DNA of 64,000 nucleotides, taken from Lacimicrobium sp. SS2-24 (GTDB lineage: Bacteria > Pseudomonadota > Gammaproteobacteria > Enterobacterales > Alteromonadaceae). Location of the stretch: assembly GCF_002201535.1 (NCBI RefSeq), contig NZ_NIWW01000001.1, forward strand, positions 668,933 to 732,932, in the 5' to 3' direction. Made by a program: the position numbers and the translations under genes. Positions 1 to 8,919 of the stretch are shown one piece after another. A model generated the notes under the pieces. The model searched no databases, was not told where the DNA came from, and saw only the letters and a program-made list of their open reading frames with translations. The stretch's first letter is position 1, and each line of letters starts with the position of its first letter.

Positions 1-613
1 TGTCCCGGACATTGACAAACTCTGTGGTGGCGTTAAGTAAGGTGACAATAATATTGTCAATGCGGGCCCCAGCCCCGACAATCTGCGCCAAGGCGCCCTC
101 TTCAGCCCCATCAAGGTAAGACATATCCAGCAGATTGGCACCGGCGTCACTGCCGGTATATTCAATCTCCAGAGCCAGATCGGTAATACGGCGTTGCAGA
201 GACAGCCCGTTGATCCTGGCCTGATACATCTGCTGTGCCTCGGTCAGATAATTTTGCGCCGCTTCGGTGGCATTAGAGAGTAAAGATTTGTCGGCGGGAT
301 TCAGCGGTAAACTTTGCAGCCGTTGCAGTTGCGTCTGAAAGGTCTGTTTAAGGTCGTCAAATTGTTGCTGGCTGGCCAGTAGTTTTTCCTGAGTGGGCGT
401 ATAAAAGCCTTCCGTTGAGACTTTTGCTAAGGCCAGTAATTGCGTTTGCACCACCAACATCTGTGACTGCACCGGCATTTTTTCGTCAGCAACCAGACGC
501 GCACTCTGGCGGATATCAGACAGGCCCCAATAGGAGGTGACATTGGTAATTAACAATAAGACACCGAACAATACAAAGCCGGTGATGATCTTGCCCACGA
601 CGGTTATACGCAT
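1..613 (-). CDS. Methyl-accepting chemotaxis protein, N-terminal part (runs off the window)
   Basis: This is the first ~204 codons of a leftward gene; the rest lies beyond base 1. The start is an ATG at 613-611. The product opens with a short basic stretch and one hydrophobic helix (about residues 8-28), followed by a long, mostly helical segment rich in Gln, Leu and Ala. That is the pattern of the four-helix-bundle periplasmic sensor domain of a methyl-accepting chemotaxis protein. The HAMP and signalling domains would lie outside the window, so the receptor identity is inferred from the N-terminal architecture only. No ligand can be assigned. It could also be the sensor part of a different one-component or two-component receptor. 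Confidence 0.65.
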   Translation of the reverse strand, partial: MRITVVGKIITGFVLFGVLLLITNVTSYWGLSDIRQSARLVADEKMPVQSQMLVVQTQLLALAKVSTEGFYTPTQEKLLASQQQFDDLKQTFQTQLQRLQSLPLNPADKSLLSNATEAAQNYLTEAQQMYQARINGLSLQRRITDLALEIEYTGSDAGANLLDMSYLDGAEEGALAQIVGAGARIDNIIVTLLNATTEFVNVRD

Positions 614-746
614 AAATTAACTACCTAATGTGCCCATTGGATCTCAGTTTTGTCATCCTGCAATGGTCCTTTATGATTGTGTTAGCCGACCGGAGAGAGA
701 AAGCTTAAATTGGTCGTACCAGTTTATTTACACTATCATAACAATT

Positions 747-761
747 TGAAATTGTTTCTCA
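747..761. promoter_or_regulatory. Possible Fur box upstream of fur
   Basis: TGAAATTGTTTCTCA matches the 7-1-7 Fur consensus (TGATAAT-N-ATTATCA) at 10 of 14 positions, including both outer TGA/TCA triplets. It overlaps an ACAATTTGAAATTGT near-palindrome. It lies between the divergent chemotaxis gene and fur, so fur autoregulation is the natural reading. The match is moderate and untested. Confidence 0.4.
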
Positions 762-799
762 ATTGCCATGGAATGACTTTTCATCCGGGCTCACTCCCT

Positions 800-805
800 T
801 ATAAT
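800..805 (+). promoter_or_regulatory. Candidate -10 element for fur
   Basis: A perfect TATAAT hexamer sits 32 bases before the fur ATG. No good -35 hexamer is seen at the usual spacing. If it is used, transcription starts near 812, which rules out the in-frame ATG at 804 and supports the start at 837. Confidence 0.4.
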
Positions 806-836
806 GGCTGCACCTTCATTTTATCGGCATTTTTCC

Positions 837-1256
837 ATGGAACAGAACCAAGAATTAAAAAAAGCCGGGTTAAAAGTAACCCTTCCAAGAATTAAGATCC
901 TGGAAATCCTGCAGGATCCTGAAAACCAGCACATCAGTGCCGAAGATGTGTACAAGATATTGCTCGAACAAGGTGAAGAGATTGGACTGGCAACCGTATA
1001 TCGGGTGTTAAACCAGTTCGATGATGCTGGCCTGCTGGATCGCCACCATTTTGAAGGGGGTAAGTCGGTTTTCGAAATGGGCCAGAAAAAACACCATGAC
1101 CATCTGGTATGCCTAAAATGTGGCAAGGTGATTGAGTTTGAAGACGATATTATTGAAAAACGCCAAATTGAAGTGGCCGAGAAGAACAACATAAAGCTGA
1201 CTCACCACAGCCTTTACCTTTATGGGGTCTGTGAGCCCAGCTGCGAAGACAAGTAG
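837..1256 (+). CDS. fur: Ferric uptake regulator Fur
   Basis: Fur is a dimeric Fe(II)-sensing repressor of iron uptake genes. The 139-residue product begins MEQNQELKKAGLKVTLPR, which lines up with the known N-terminus of gammaproteobacterial Fur. The winged-helix region follows (about residues 10-80, with EEIGLATVYRVLNQF as the recognition-helix region). The metal-binding part contains KKHHDHLVCLKCGKVIEF with its HHDH cluster and CxxC, and a second Cys pair lies near the C-terminus (GVCEPSC). An in-frame ATG at 804 would add 11 residues, but these have no counterpart in the family and would overlap the putative -10 element. Neither start has a clear Shine-Dalgarno sequence. Identification is secure from the conserved motifs. 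Confidence 0.95.
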   Translation: MEQNQELKKAGLKVTLPRIKILEILQDPENQHISAEDVYKILLEQGEEIGLATVYRVLNQFDDAGLLDRHHFEGGKSVFEMGQKKHHDHLVCLKCGKVIEFEDDIIEKRQIEVAEKNNIKLTHHSLYLYGVCEPSCEDK

Positions 1257-1311
1257 CCCCATCACCTTTCTGATACAACCAAAAGCTTACGCAGCAAACC
1301 GCAAAGCACTG

Positions 1312-1335
1312 TTACACCCCATACAAGGGGTGTAA
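1312..1335. terminator. Hairpin between convergent fur and transaminase genes
   Basis: TTACACCCC and GGGGTGTAA form a perfect 9-bp stem around a 6-base loop, 56 bases after the fur stop and 44 bases before the stop of the convergent gene. It may end transcription from both sides, but neither flank has a strong T-tract, so it is only terminator-like. Confidence 0.5.
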
Positions 1336-1378
1336 TCTCTTCCGGGCGGCCATTGGCCTGTGATCACTTACCTGTGCG

Positions 1379-2236
1379 TTAGTAGTGGTATTTTACCTTA
1401 CTGAACAAGCTCTGTGCCTGCTGCCATATCGGCCCGGCCTGACCAGAGCCGACTGCTTTGCCATCCAACTCGACCACCGGTGCCACTTCCTTGCTGGAGC
1501 TGGTCAGCCAGATTTCATCGGCATAGCGTACTTCGTCCATGTGGACCTTACGCACTTCTACCGGTATGTGACCGTCTTTAAGCAGTGCATCAAGCAGAAT
1601 AAAGCGGGTAATGCCGGGCAGAATCTGGTTATCCAACTCAGGGGTAATAACAACCCCCTCTTTCACAATAAAGACATTGCAGGCAGCTGCCTCGGTGAGT
1701 TCATTGTGCTCATTGAACAGTAACACCTCATCCACTGCGGCTTTCTGGCCACTGCGAAAATGCATGATGTTACCCAGCAGCGCCGTGGATTTGATATTGC
1801 ATCGTTTCCAGCGTTTATCCTGCTCAGACACCACCTTGTAGGTGTGCGCCGACTCAATTCGGGCGACAGGCTCTGCGGGGATCTCAAAGGTAAAAGCAAA
1901 TATCGTGGGACTGAGTTGTTGAGGATAGCGGTGAGCACGGTTATCTTCAGTACCGCGGCTGACGTGCAGGTATATGCCCAAATTGCCCGCGCCGTTTTCG
2001 CTCATCAGCCTTTCAAAAATAGCCTGCCACTGTGCCAGGGTCATATCGACATCAATTTCCAGCGCTGCCAGACCATCATGCAATCGTTGCATGTGCTGTT
2101 TAAAGCCCACCATTTTACCCTGATAAGAGGGAACCACTTCATAGATACCGTCGGCGAACAGAAATCCCCTGTCCATGGGCGAAATACTGGCCTGGTTTTT
2201 GGGAATAAACTGACCGTTAAGATAAACAATGCTCAT
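1379..2236 (-). CDS. dat: D-amino-acid transaminase (class IV PLP enzyme)
   Basis: The 285-residue protein is a fold-type IV aminotransferase. It begins with the typical VYLNGQFIP strand, then SPMDRGFLFADGIYEV, which is characteristic of D-alanine/D-amino-acid aminotransferases. The PLP-binding lysine is in KRCNIKSTALLGN near residue 147. The C-terminal part has the phosphate-binding ILPGITR and the late LTSSSKEVAPV segment of the same subfamily. Such enzymes interconvert D-alanine and D-glutamate with their 2-oxo acids, supplying D-amino acids for peptidoglycan or degrading them. A GGAG Shine-Dalgarno sequence lies just before the ATG. A branched-chain transaminase or aminodeoxychorismate lyase is the alternative, but the N-terminal motif favours the D-amino-acid enzyme. 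Confidence 0.85.
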   Translation of the reverse strand: MSIVYLNGQFIPKNQASISPMDRGFLFADGIYEVVPSYQGKMVGFKQHMQRLHDGLAALEIDVDMTLAQWQAIFERLMSENGAGNLGIYLHVSRGTEDNRAHRYPQQLSPTIFAFTFEIPAEPVARIESAHTYKVVSEQDKRWKRCNIKSTALLGNIMHFRSGQKAAVDEVLLFNEHNELTEAAACNVFIVKEGVVITPELDNQILPGITRFILLDALLKDGHIPVEVRKVHMDEVRYADEIWLTSSSKEVAPVVELDGKAVGSGQAGPIWQQAQSLFSKVKYHY

Positions 2237-2359
2237 GACAGGCTCCGGTGAGAAAAACGGGCGCTATCATACACCAATTATCGGCGTTGAAACATGCTCT
2301 CAGTGCACCCGTTTTGATCATTGACGCTATGCAGGTAGCCAACCATCACAGCGGTTTTA

Positions 2360-3418
2360 TTATGCTCCTGATGTGTTAGGGCTGACCACCTTATCCCGCC
2401 ATTTTTGCGACCGGTATTTGTCCAGCAAAGGCGCAACATCCTTGGGGCAGTCCAGCAAGCCTTTTTGCTGTAAATAGGCGGTATTATATAACTTAGACGC
2501 CGAGCGCTCGCCTAAATCACATGCAAAGGTCACCACCGTTTTACCCGGACCACTATACAGCGCGGCAAACAGGGCGCCTGCCACATTCAGCGCCGAGCTG
2601 CTGCCCAGTACAATACCGTCTTTGTTACGCACATAGCGGGCAATGGTCACCAGATCAGAGTCGGGTAAATTGATCCCATGATCGATTCTGGCTTGTCTGA
2701 AGTTTTCCACCATACGCATAATGCCGATACCTTCGGTGATAGAACTGCCATGATTTTTGTATTCTCCGCTTCTGAGATATTCGTAAATACCCGAGCCATC
2801 AGGATCCACCAGCCACACCTTCACATCGCCGTTCTGCTCTTTGAGGTAACAGGAATTGCCCGCAATCGTGCCACCTGTGCCCGCTGCAGAGACCAGAATA
2901 TCGATCTTACCGGCGGTTTGTTGCCAGATTTCCGGCCCCGTATGCAGATAATGGGCACGACTGTTACTGGTGTTTTCAAACTGATTGGCCCACCAGTGAT
3001 CTTTATGCTGTTCTGCAACCGCTTTGGCGCGATGATAAAAGTGATTCGGGTTGGCAAAGGGACACGGCTCCACCGTCATCAGTTTGGCTCCATAGAGTTC
3101 CAGAACCCGTTCTTTTTCTTTAGCCTGGTCATTAGGCATCACCGCCAGCATTTGCATGCCGTAAGATTTAGCCACCAGCGCCAGTCCAATCCCGGTGTTT
3201 CCTGCTGTACCCTCAACAATGGTCATGCCAGACTTAAGCTCTCCTCTTTGCATGGCGTCCTCAACCATTTGCAAGGCAGCCCGGTCCTTAATGGAGCCGC
3301 CCGGATTCTGGAATTCACACTTAAGATAAATGTCACAGCCGGTGAGTTCTGATAAAGAATGAATGCGTAACAAATCCGTATTGCCGATAAGCTCGGCCTG
3401 ATGGCGGGCAGTTATCAT
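2360..3418 (-). CDS. PLP-dependent cysteine synthase-like enzyme
   Basis: The 352-residue protein belongs to the fold-type II PLP family that includes O-acetylserine sulfhydrylases. The Schiff-base lysine lies in NPGGSIKDRAALQM near residue 45. The asparagine loop reads EGTAGNTGIGLALV rather than the EPTSGNTG of CysK. The phosphate loop appears as SAAGTGGTIAG, and GSSSALNVAGA near the C-terminus contains the pyridine-contacting serine. The EGTAGNTG variant and the length are typical of a cysteine-synthase subfamily distinct from CysK/CysM, so the real substrate may not be O-acetylserine. It lies in the same direction as the transaminase gene with a gap of about 120 bases, which suggests amino-acid metabolism for both but not necessarily one operon. 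Confidence 0.8.
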   Translation of the reverse strand: MITARHQAELIGNTDLLRIHSLSELTGCDIYLKCEFQNPGGSIKDRAALQMVEDAMQRGELKSGMTIVEGTAGNTGIGLALVAKSYGMQMLAVMPNDQAKEKERVLELYGAKLMTVEPCPFANPNHFYHRAKAVAEQHKDHWWANQFENTSNSRAHYLHTGPEIWQQTAGKIDILVSAAGTGGTIAGNSCYLKEQNGDVKVWLVDPDGSGIYEYLRSGEYKNHGSSITEGIGIMRMVENFRQARIDHGINLPDSDLVTIARYVRNKDGIVLGSSSALNVAGALFAALYSGPGKTVVTFACDLGERSASKLYNTAYLQQKGLLDCPKDVAPLLDKYRSQKWRDKVVSPNTSGA

Positions 3419-3519
3419 AATCTGACGCTCTGGTCGCTTAGGAATAAACCTAGATTAAAGCTTTTTTGCCGCGATACCAATCTCTTCCCGCAGGACCGGT
3501 AATGGTTAAACCTGCCGCG

Positions 3520-4146
3520 TCATCTGAGCAGACTGGAGAGGTAATGGGGCTGATCATGAAAATTACGGTAGCAGTAGGCGAGAAACAATTCTGCGGTGGC
3601 AATGGCATCTTCCAGCGCATTATGGCCCGGATGCGCGGGCAGTTCATATCGCGCGCGACATTTATCCAGGCTCAGGCCCTCCATTTCTGCAGCCTTTCCC
3701 CGCCGCTTCAGGGTCTTAAGCTCAAGAGCCAATGTATCGACAACTGCCGGTGGCGCAAAGGTTCTCCCCCTTTGCTGATAGGCTTGTCGTAAAAATGCCA
3801 TGTCCAGCGGGGCATGATGAAACAACCACAGGGTATCCTCACTTGCCGCGCTATCCTCTTCCAGCTTGCACAATCCTTCAATAAGGTCTGAGCCTTGTTG
3901 CAGATGTTGGCGTGTCAGGCCATGAATCGCCGGGCTTTGCCCCAGCGTTGCTGCGGTATTAATGACAAAGCTTTGCCGCTGCGTCAGCATGATCGTCGGA
4001 GGCTCAACGGGCACCCAGGCTAGCGACAGAATTTCGTCCTTGCCAGCATCCAGTCCAGTCAGTTCCAAGTCGATGGCCAGATAACGATACTCTTGCCAGG
4101 GTTTGCTTTTTCCCCGTGCGGCAAACCAGCGCTGAAGCCACTGCAT
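3520..4146 (-). CDS. DEDDh-type 3'-5' exonuclease
   Basis: The 208-residue protein has the exonuclease motifs of the DnaQ-like superfamily: LAIDLELTGLD (Exo I, in place of the usual DxET), HHAPLDMAFL (Exo II) and HNALEDAIATAEL (Exo IIIε with the catalytic His and Asp). It should cleave single-stranded 3' ends with divalent metal. It overlaps the preceding DUF294 gene by one base (TGATG), so the two are translationally coupled. This pairing next to an acetate-type symporter is a recurring arrangement in gammaproteobacteria, as far as I recall, but why a nuclease sits in the locus is not explained by the sequence. It is short compared with full DnaQ and carries no extra domain. Confidence 0.8.
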   Translation of the reverse strand: MQWLQRWFAARGKSKPWQEYRYLAIDLELTGLDAGKDEILSLAWVPVEPPTIMLTQRQSFVINTAATLGQSPAIHGLTRQHLQQGSDLIEGLCKLEEDSAASEDTLWLFHHAPLDMAFLRQAYQQRGRTFAPPAVVDTLALELKTLKRRGKAAEMEGLSLDKCRARYELPAHPGHNALEDAIATAELFLAYCYRNFHDQPHYLSSLLR

Positions 4147-5972
4147 CAGAAGGCCCCACGGGAGAATGTCAGTGCCAATCCATCCTGTGCATCCTTAATT
4201 AACCTGAACGCTGCTTTTAGCTGGCGCCGGGCCAGTGAATCGAGGTTATCCGGTACAATAAGGTTATCTGGCACAGCCTGATTCAATTGATGTGACCAGC
4301 GCATCTGCACCAAAAAACGCCAGGCCGCCAAAAGGTCGGTGCCATCGCCTGTATTCAGTGCACCGATATCAATCAGACGCTGCAAGCGAGCCGGCGTACT
4401 GCAATCGCGCACTTTAGCAGCCAGTGAGTGAATACGCGCAATATCATTGATAATGGCGATACCGCTTTTTTTAATGTCGATCACCTCCTGCTCATCTTCT
4501 CGTTTTTGCGTGCGAAAACGATTAAACAGACCGATGGGCACGGCCAGAGTGGCACTGCTCGCTGCCAGATTAGCCAGAAAAATCTGATTGGTAGCCAGCT
4601 CGGTGACCGCCTTGTCGAATCGTTCAAACAAGGCAGTATCGCCATATAGCGCACGGTGGTCGAAAAAAATGTTGGTGCGCATCAGCGCATCCTGGTCCGG
4701 CTCCAGGATCCAGCCTTTAAACTTTTGCACCCAGGCCTGCTCTGACAGCCGCAATGCCGGATTAGAGGCCATGATATTGCCGCCACACAACTTCAGGCCA
4801 CAGCGGGCCAGTCCGTCGCAAACAAAGTCAGCCAATCCGGCAAACCATGCATCTTGCTGCTGATCCGGATACTGCGCCAGCAGCAAGCCGTTATCTTGAT
4901 CAGAGCTTAAGGTTTGATCGCGCCGCGCCTGTGAACCAAAGGTCAGCCACACATAGGGAAATGGCGCCTCACCGTGCTGATGTTGATACAGTGCAATAAG
5001 TCGTTCGTTAAACGCATCCGTAAAGCTGGCCAGCAGATCGCCCACCAGACGCACATCGACCACCCGGTGTGCAAATTGGTGCAGGTGTTCGGGTACCAGT
5101 CTGGCAATGGCTTCGAGTTGCTCTACCGTCGTGGCTTTGCGTATCTGACTGACAAGAAACAAAGGCTCGCTGCGTTGCTGGCGCATCAGATCGGTGGCGG
5201 TGATGACACCAACCGGACGACTATCCCTGACCACGGCGATGTGATGCACATTTTCACTGGTCATAGCTTGCATGGCATCAAACAGCGGCGCCTGCCAATC
5301 CAGGTTGATCACCGGTGTGGTCATAAAGTCCCGCACTGGCTGCTCATAAGACTGACGACGGGCCACCACTCTGGAGCGAATATCACGATCGGTAATAATA
5401 CCCTGCAGGCGGTCGTCGTCGACCACCAGCACACAGGAGACTTTATTCTCGGTCATGATGTGCGCCGCATCACCGACACTGCACGTGCCCTGCACCGCGA
5501 TCAACTGACGCGCCAGGATATCGGCCACAGATAATTGCGTCCAGTCATGCTCCTGACTGCGGGACTCTGTCAGTAGCCTGTCTCCCAGCGCCCTGGCGAA
5601 GTAATCGGAGAACTGAGCATTATGCTGACACAAATAATCAAAGGGGGTCTGCGCCAGGCTATAGAGCAGACCATCATTGATCACTTTGAGCCGATTGGTA
5701 ATCGGTCGACGGGTCATCAGCGAGGGATAACCAAACAGGTCTCCGGGTTCAAGACGTTCAATCAGTTGACGCTGCGCGCCCACCAGATCGAAGACTCCTT
5801 TTTTAATCAGATATAGTTGCGGGCGATCTTTGGGCACGACTTGCTCTAGACTCTCTTCACATAAATAGTGCAACTGCAGGTGCTGTAAGCAATATTGCAG
5901 CTGATCCTCCGTTAACCGATCAAAAGGCGTGCAGCCACTGAGAAATGCCCGGGTCGAATCCACGTTATCCAT
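4146..5972 (-). CDS. cNMP-binding / CBS / DUF294 putative nucleotidyltransferase
   Basis: The 608-residue protein joins a cyclic-nucleotide-binding-like domain (about residues 15-125), two CBS domains (about 150-265) and a DUF294 nucleotidyltransferase-like domain. The last contains GSQARRDQTLSSDQDN at about 346-361, the GS plus DxD pattern of the polymerase-β/GlnD fold. A helical DUF294 C-terminal domain completes it. It is probably a cytoplasmic signalling protein that senses adenine nucleotides or cyclic nucleotides and may nucleotidylate a partner, perhaps the symporter system encoded upstream; that target is inference. A TTG at 6011 would extend it by 13 residues, but it overlaps the upstream gene. 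The ATG at 5972 leaves a 26-base gap and is preferred. Confidence 0.85.
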   Translation of the reverse strand: MDNVDSTRAFLSGCTPFDRLTEDQLQYCLQHLQLHYLCEESLEQVVPKDRPQLYLIKKGVFDLVGAQRQLIERLEPGDLFGYPSLMTRRPITNRLKVINDGLLYSLAQTPFDYLCQHNAQFSDYFARALGDRLLTESRSQEHDWTQLSVADILARQLIAVQGTCSVGDAAHIMTENKVSCVLVVDDDRLQGIITDRDIRSRVVARRQSYEQPVRDFMTTPVINLDWQAPLFDAMQAMTSENVHHIAVVRDSRPVGVITATDLMRQQRSEPLFLVSQIRKATTVEQLEAIARLVPEHLHQFAHRVVDVRLVGDLLASFTDAFNERLIALYQHQHGEAPFPYVWLTFGSQARRDQTLSSDQDNGLLLAQYPDQQQDAWFAGLADFVCDGLARCGLKLCGGNIMASNPALRLSEQAWVQKFKGWILEPDQDALMRTNIFFDHRALYGDTALFERFDKAVTELATNQIFLANLAASSATLAVPIGLFNRFRTQKREDEQEVIDIKKSGIAIINDIARIHSLAAKVRDCSTPARLQRLIDIGALNTGDGTDLLAAWRFLVQMRWSHQLNQAVPDNLIVPDNLDSLARRQLKAAFRLIKDAQDGLALTFSRGAF

Positions 5973-5998
5973 AGGGTGTATTGCCTCGCCATTCAGCC

Positions 5999-6517
5999 TT
6001 ATTGATTGCAAAGATATATCAGCAGTGGCGCCTCTTCATCCAACGGCACCCAGTCAGCATCCAGCGCTTGTCCCGCTGCCACGATTTTCAGATCAGGATG
6101 AAAATCGGCACGCGCAGCATGACGACAATCAATGACCTGTGGCACCCGCCGAGCGGTGGCACGACGCTGAAAAAAGTACAAATCCACCAGTTTCACCCCA
6201 GGATAATCCTGATTGTCTGCGGCGTTTTTGGTGTCTACCGCCATAAACCTGAGTGTCTGAGGCCACACATAACTCCAGGGACGGTACCAGTTTTGTTCCT
6301 TTATCTCGCGCACCACTTTTACTCCTTCGGGCAGTAAACTGCGCTGATGAGAATACCAGCTGTACTCTGCCTGAACCTGAAAGGCCAGCATGCCCACACC
6401 GGCAAACACCGGAATCAGCCATTTTGGCGCTTTGTTATGGCTCAGCCAGCGCAGTGCCAGTGCAATACCCGCTGCCCCTACACCGGCGGTAATAGTGGCA
6501 ATAAATTCCCATAGCAT
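5999..6517 (-). CDS. Small membrane-anchored protein of unknown function
   Basis: I do not recognise a named domain in this 172-residue protein. It has two hydrophobic helices at about residues 5-24 and 33-50 and then a soluble region with many aromatic residues. Its only Cys residues are one near residue 130 and one close to the C-terminus. It lies between the symporter gene and the DUF294 gene, all in the same direction, so it probably belongs to the same uptake locus. The ATG at 6517 has AGGAAGG and AGG sequences just upstream. Confidence 0.6.
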   Translation of the reverse strand: MLWEFIATITAGVGAAGIALALRWLSHNKAPKWLIPVFAGVGMLAFQVQAEYSWYSHQRSLLPEGVKVVREIKEQNWYRPWSYVWPQTLRFMAVDTKNAADNQDYPGVKLVDLYFFQRRATARRVPQVIDCRHAARADFHPDLKIVAAGQALDADWVPLDEEAPLLIYLCNQ

Positions 6518-6554
6518 CCTGTTGTCCTTCCTCTGTCATCCATTAAGCAAACCA

Positions 6555-6576
6555 AAGCGGGCAACATCGCCCGCTT
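6555..6576 (-). terminator. Hairpin after the symporter gene (attenuator or weak terminator)
   Basis: AAGCGGGC and GCCCGCTT form a perfect 8-bp stem with a 6-base loop in the 85-base gap after the symporter stop. On the minus strand it is followed by TTTGGTTT, not a full T-tract, so it probably reduces rather than stops transcription into the next gene, or protects the upstream mRNA end. Confidence 0.5.
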
Positions 6577-6602
6577 ATGCTTACACCTATTACTCAGGTG
6601 AT

Positions 6603-8369
6603 TCAGTGGCCAGTGGCAATACCCGCGCCACGAGGGTAGCGTACACTTTCCACCAGTTCCTGAATCTCCTGCGGTGGCTTTTCTGTCATCGCAGAGACGG
6701 CAAAGGCCACAGCAAAGTTAATCACGGCGCCCACTGCTCCAAAGGACAATGGTGAAATTCCCATCAACCAGTTATCCGGTGTGTTGGCCAAATTATTGGT
6801 GCCGGGGATAAACAACCAACCGAGGTAAACAAAGATATAGATGACGGTGGACAGCAAGCCTGCCAGCATACCAGCAATGGCACCTTTATTATTCACCCGG
6901 GTGGAAAAGATCCCCATCATCAATACCGGGAAAATAGACGCACCGGCAATACCGAAGGCCAACGCCACAACCTGTGCCGCAAAGCCTGGCGGGTTCATAC
7001 CCAGATAGGTTGCCACGACAATGGCGACGGCCATTGAAATTCGGGCAGCACGAAGTTCACCACGCTCAGATATCTTCGGATTAATAGAGCCTTTGATGAG
7101 GTCATGACTGATCGCCGATGAAATCGCCAGCAGCAGTCCGGCAGCCGTTGACAAGGCAGCGGCCAATCCACCGGCTGCAATCAGCCCCACTACCCAGGCG
7201 GGCAAATTGGCAATCTCCGGATTCGCCAGCACCAGAATATCGTTGTTCACATTCAGCTCATTGCCGTTCCAGCCGCGCTGGGTTGCGGTTTCAGCAAACT
7301 CAGGGCTGTCATTGTAAAGCTGAATACGACCGTCATTATTCTTGTCTTCAAACTGAATCAGTCCGGTCTGTTCCCAGGTCTGGATCCAATCCGGACGCTC
7401 TTCATATTTAATCGCATCCGCCGTCGGACCATCAGGGTAGATGGTGGTCAGCAGATTCAATCTGGCCATAGACGCCACAGCCGGGGCAGTGAGATACAGC
7501 AACGCAATAAATACCAGTGCCCATCCGGCAGACCAGCGCGCATCGGCCACTTTGGGGACGGTGAAAAAGCGGATAATGACATGGGGCAAACCTGCGGTAC
7601 CGATCATCAGTGACAGGGTGAACAACACCATGTTGAGCTTATTGGGCACGTCTGCGGTGTAGTCTCTGAAACCCAATTCATTAACCACCTGATCCAGTTT
7701 TGCCAGCAAAGGCATGCCCGACTCTGTGTGCTCTGAAAACAGCCCCAGTCCGGGAATAGGATTACCGGTCAGTTGCAGAGAAATAAACACAGCCGGAATG
7801 GTATAGGCAATGATCAGCACTACATATTGTGCTACCTGGGTATAGGTAATACCTTTCATCCCCCCCATTACGGCATACAGAAATACCACCACCGCCGCGA
7901 TCATCAGTCCGGTGTTGCTGTCTACTTCGAGAAAACGCGAGAAGGCCACACCGGCACCGGTCATCTGGCCGATGACATACGTCACCGAGGCGATAATCAG
8001 ACAGGCCACGGCAACCAGACGAGCGCCGGAGCTGTAGAAACGATCACCGATAAAGTCCGGCACGGTAAATTTGCCAAACTTGCGCAAGTAAGGCGCCAGT
8101 AACATGGCCAATAATACGTAGCCACCTGTCCAGCCCATTAAAAAGGTGGAGTTGGCATACCCCCCTGCGGCAATCAGCCCCGCCATGGAGATAAAAGACG
8201 CCGCCGACATCCAGTCTGCTGCCGTGGCCATGCCATTCATGACCGGGTGAACACCACCACCGGCCACATAAAAATCGCGGGTGGAGCCAGCCCTCGCCCA
8301 GATGGCAATACCAATGTACAGTGCGAAGGACGCACCGACAAAAATTAAGTTTATTGCAAATTGACTCAT
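6603..8369 (-). CDS. Sodium:solute symporter, acetate/ActP2-like (VC_2705 subfamily)
   Basis: The 588-residue protein is an SLC5-type sodium symporter with about 13 membrane segments. Residues near the start include RDFYVAGGGVHPVMNGMATAADWMSAASF, cited here only as the family's sodium-site region. It resembles the subfamily that couples to a DUF4212 small protein and takes up acetate or similar short carboxylates. A hydrophilic insert at about residues 315-375 contains an EF-hand-like loop, DKNNDGRIQLYN (342-353), probably outside the membrane, which suggests calcium binding. It starts 5 bases after the DUF4212 stop. The divergent CrbS-like kinase is a likely regulator. The exact substrate is inferred from family and context. 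Confidence 0.88.
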   Translation of the reverse strand: MSQFAINLIFVGASFALYIGIAIWARAGSTRDFYVAGGGVHPVMNGMATAADWMSAASFISMAGLIAAGGYANSTFLMGWTGGYVLLAMLLAPYLRKFGKFTVPDFIGDRFYSSGARLVAVACLIIASVTYVIGQMTGAGVAFSRFLEVDSNTGLMIAAVVVFLYAVMGGMKGITYTQVAQYVVLIIAYTIPAVFISLQLTGNPIPGLGLFSEHTESGMPLLAKLDQVVNELGFRDYTADVPNKLNMVLFTLSLMIGTAGLPHVIIRFFTVPKVADARWSAGWALVFIALLYLTAPAVASMARLNLLTTIYPDGPTADAIKYEERPDWIQTWEQTGLIQFEDKNNDGRIQLYNDSPEFAETATQRGWNGNELNVNNDILVLANPEIANLPAWVVGLIAAGGLAAALSTAAGLLLAISSAISHDLIKGSINPKISERGELRAARISMAVAIVVATYLGMNPPGFAAQVVALAFGIAGASIFPVLMMGIFSTRVNNKGAIAGMLAGLLSTVIYIFVYLGWLFIPGTNNLANTPDNWLMGISPLSFGAVGAVINFAVAFAVSAMTEKPPQEIQELVESVRYPRGAGIATGH

Positions 8370-8374
8370 TGCCC

Positions 8375-8638
8375 CTACTCCTCGTTCACGCCAAAGCGTT
8401 TGTCCAGCTGGTTCATTTTCCAGGCATAGAAAAAAATCAGCGCGATAAAGGTCAGAATGGAGCCCTGTTGGGCAAACCAGAAGCCCAGATCCGCGCCACC
8501 AACCTGAATGCCTGACAGCCAGGGTCTCAGCAATATTCCAAAGCCGTAGGAAGACAGTGCCCAGACTACCAAACAGCCGGCAATCAAACGCAAGTTAGCC
8601 TTCCAGTAGGCTTGGGCGATACTTTTGTCGTCCGCCAT
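8375..8638 (-). CDS. DUF4212 small membrane protein, symporter partner
   Basis: This 87-residue protein has two membrane helices (about residues 21-42 and 56-76) and the AYWKANLRLI opening typical of DUF4212. Proteins of this family are encoded directly before SLC5-type symporters of the VC_2705 group and are thought to be a small subunit, by analogy with YjcH before ActP. The ATG at 8638 has AGGAG eight bases upstream; a TTG 11 codons earlier has nothing comparable and was not used. Its stop lies 5 bases before the symporter start, consistent with one transcript. Confidence 0.88.
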   Translation of the reverse strand: MADDKSIAQAYWKANLRLIAGCLVVWALSSYGFGILLRPWLSGIQVGGADLGFWFAQQGSILTFIALIFFYAWKMNQLDKRFGVNEE

Positions 8639-8919
8639 TTGTTTACTCCTGTCGTTATGGTTGTAAAACAATTGTTAATCTAGCAGGCACGGCCAAGGCT
8701 ACTAGCCCGACTTTAGTCGAACACCCCACCTTAAACCTGGCTGAACAGAGCTACTCCCCTTGTAATCAGGCGTGGAGCGACGCAATGCTGGACGTGATGC
8801 CCTCTAGACCATAGTCTTATACCCATCGGCTTTAATAGCTGGTCCGATGAACAGTGGCGCAAGGCGCCATAACGCAAACCGTCCTTCTGCAGGTAGTCAA
8901 AGGCAAGGCACAGATTAAC

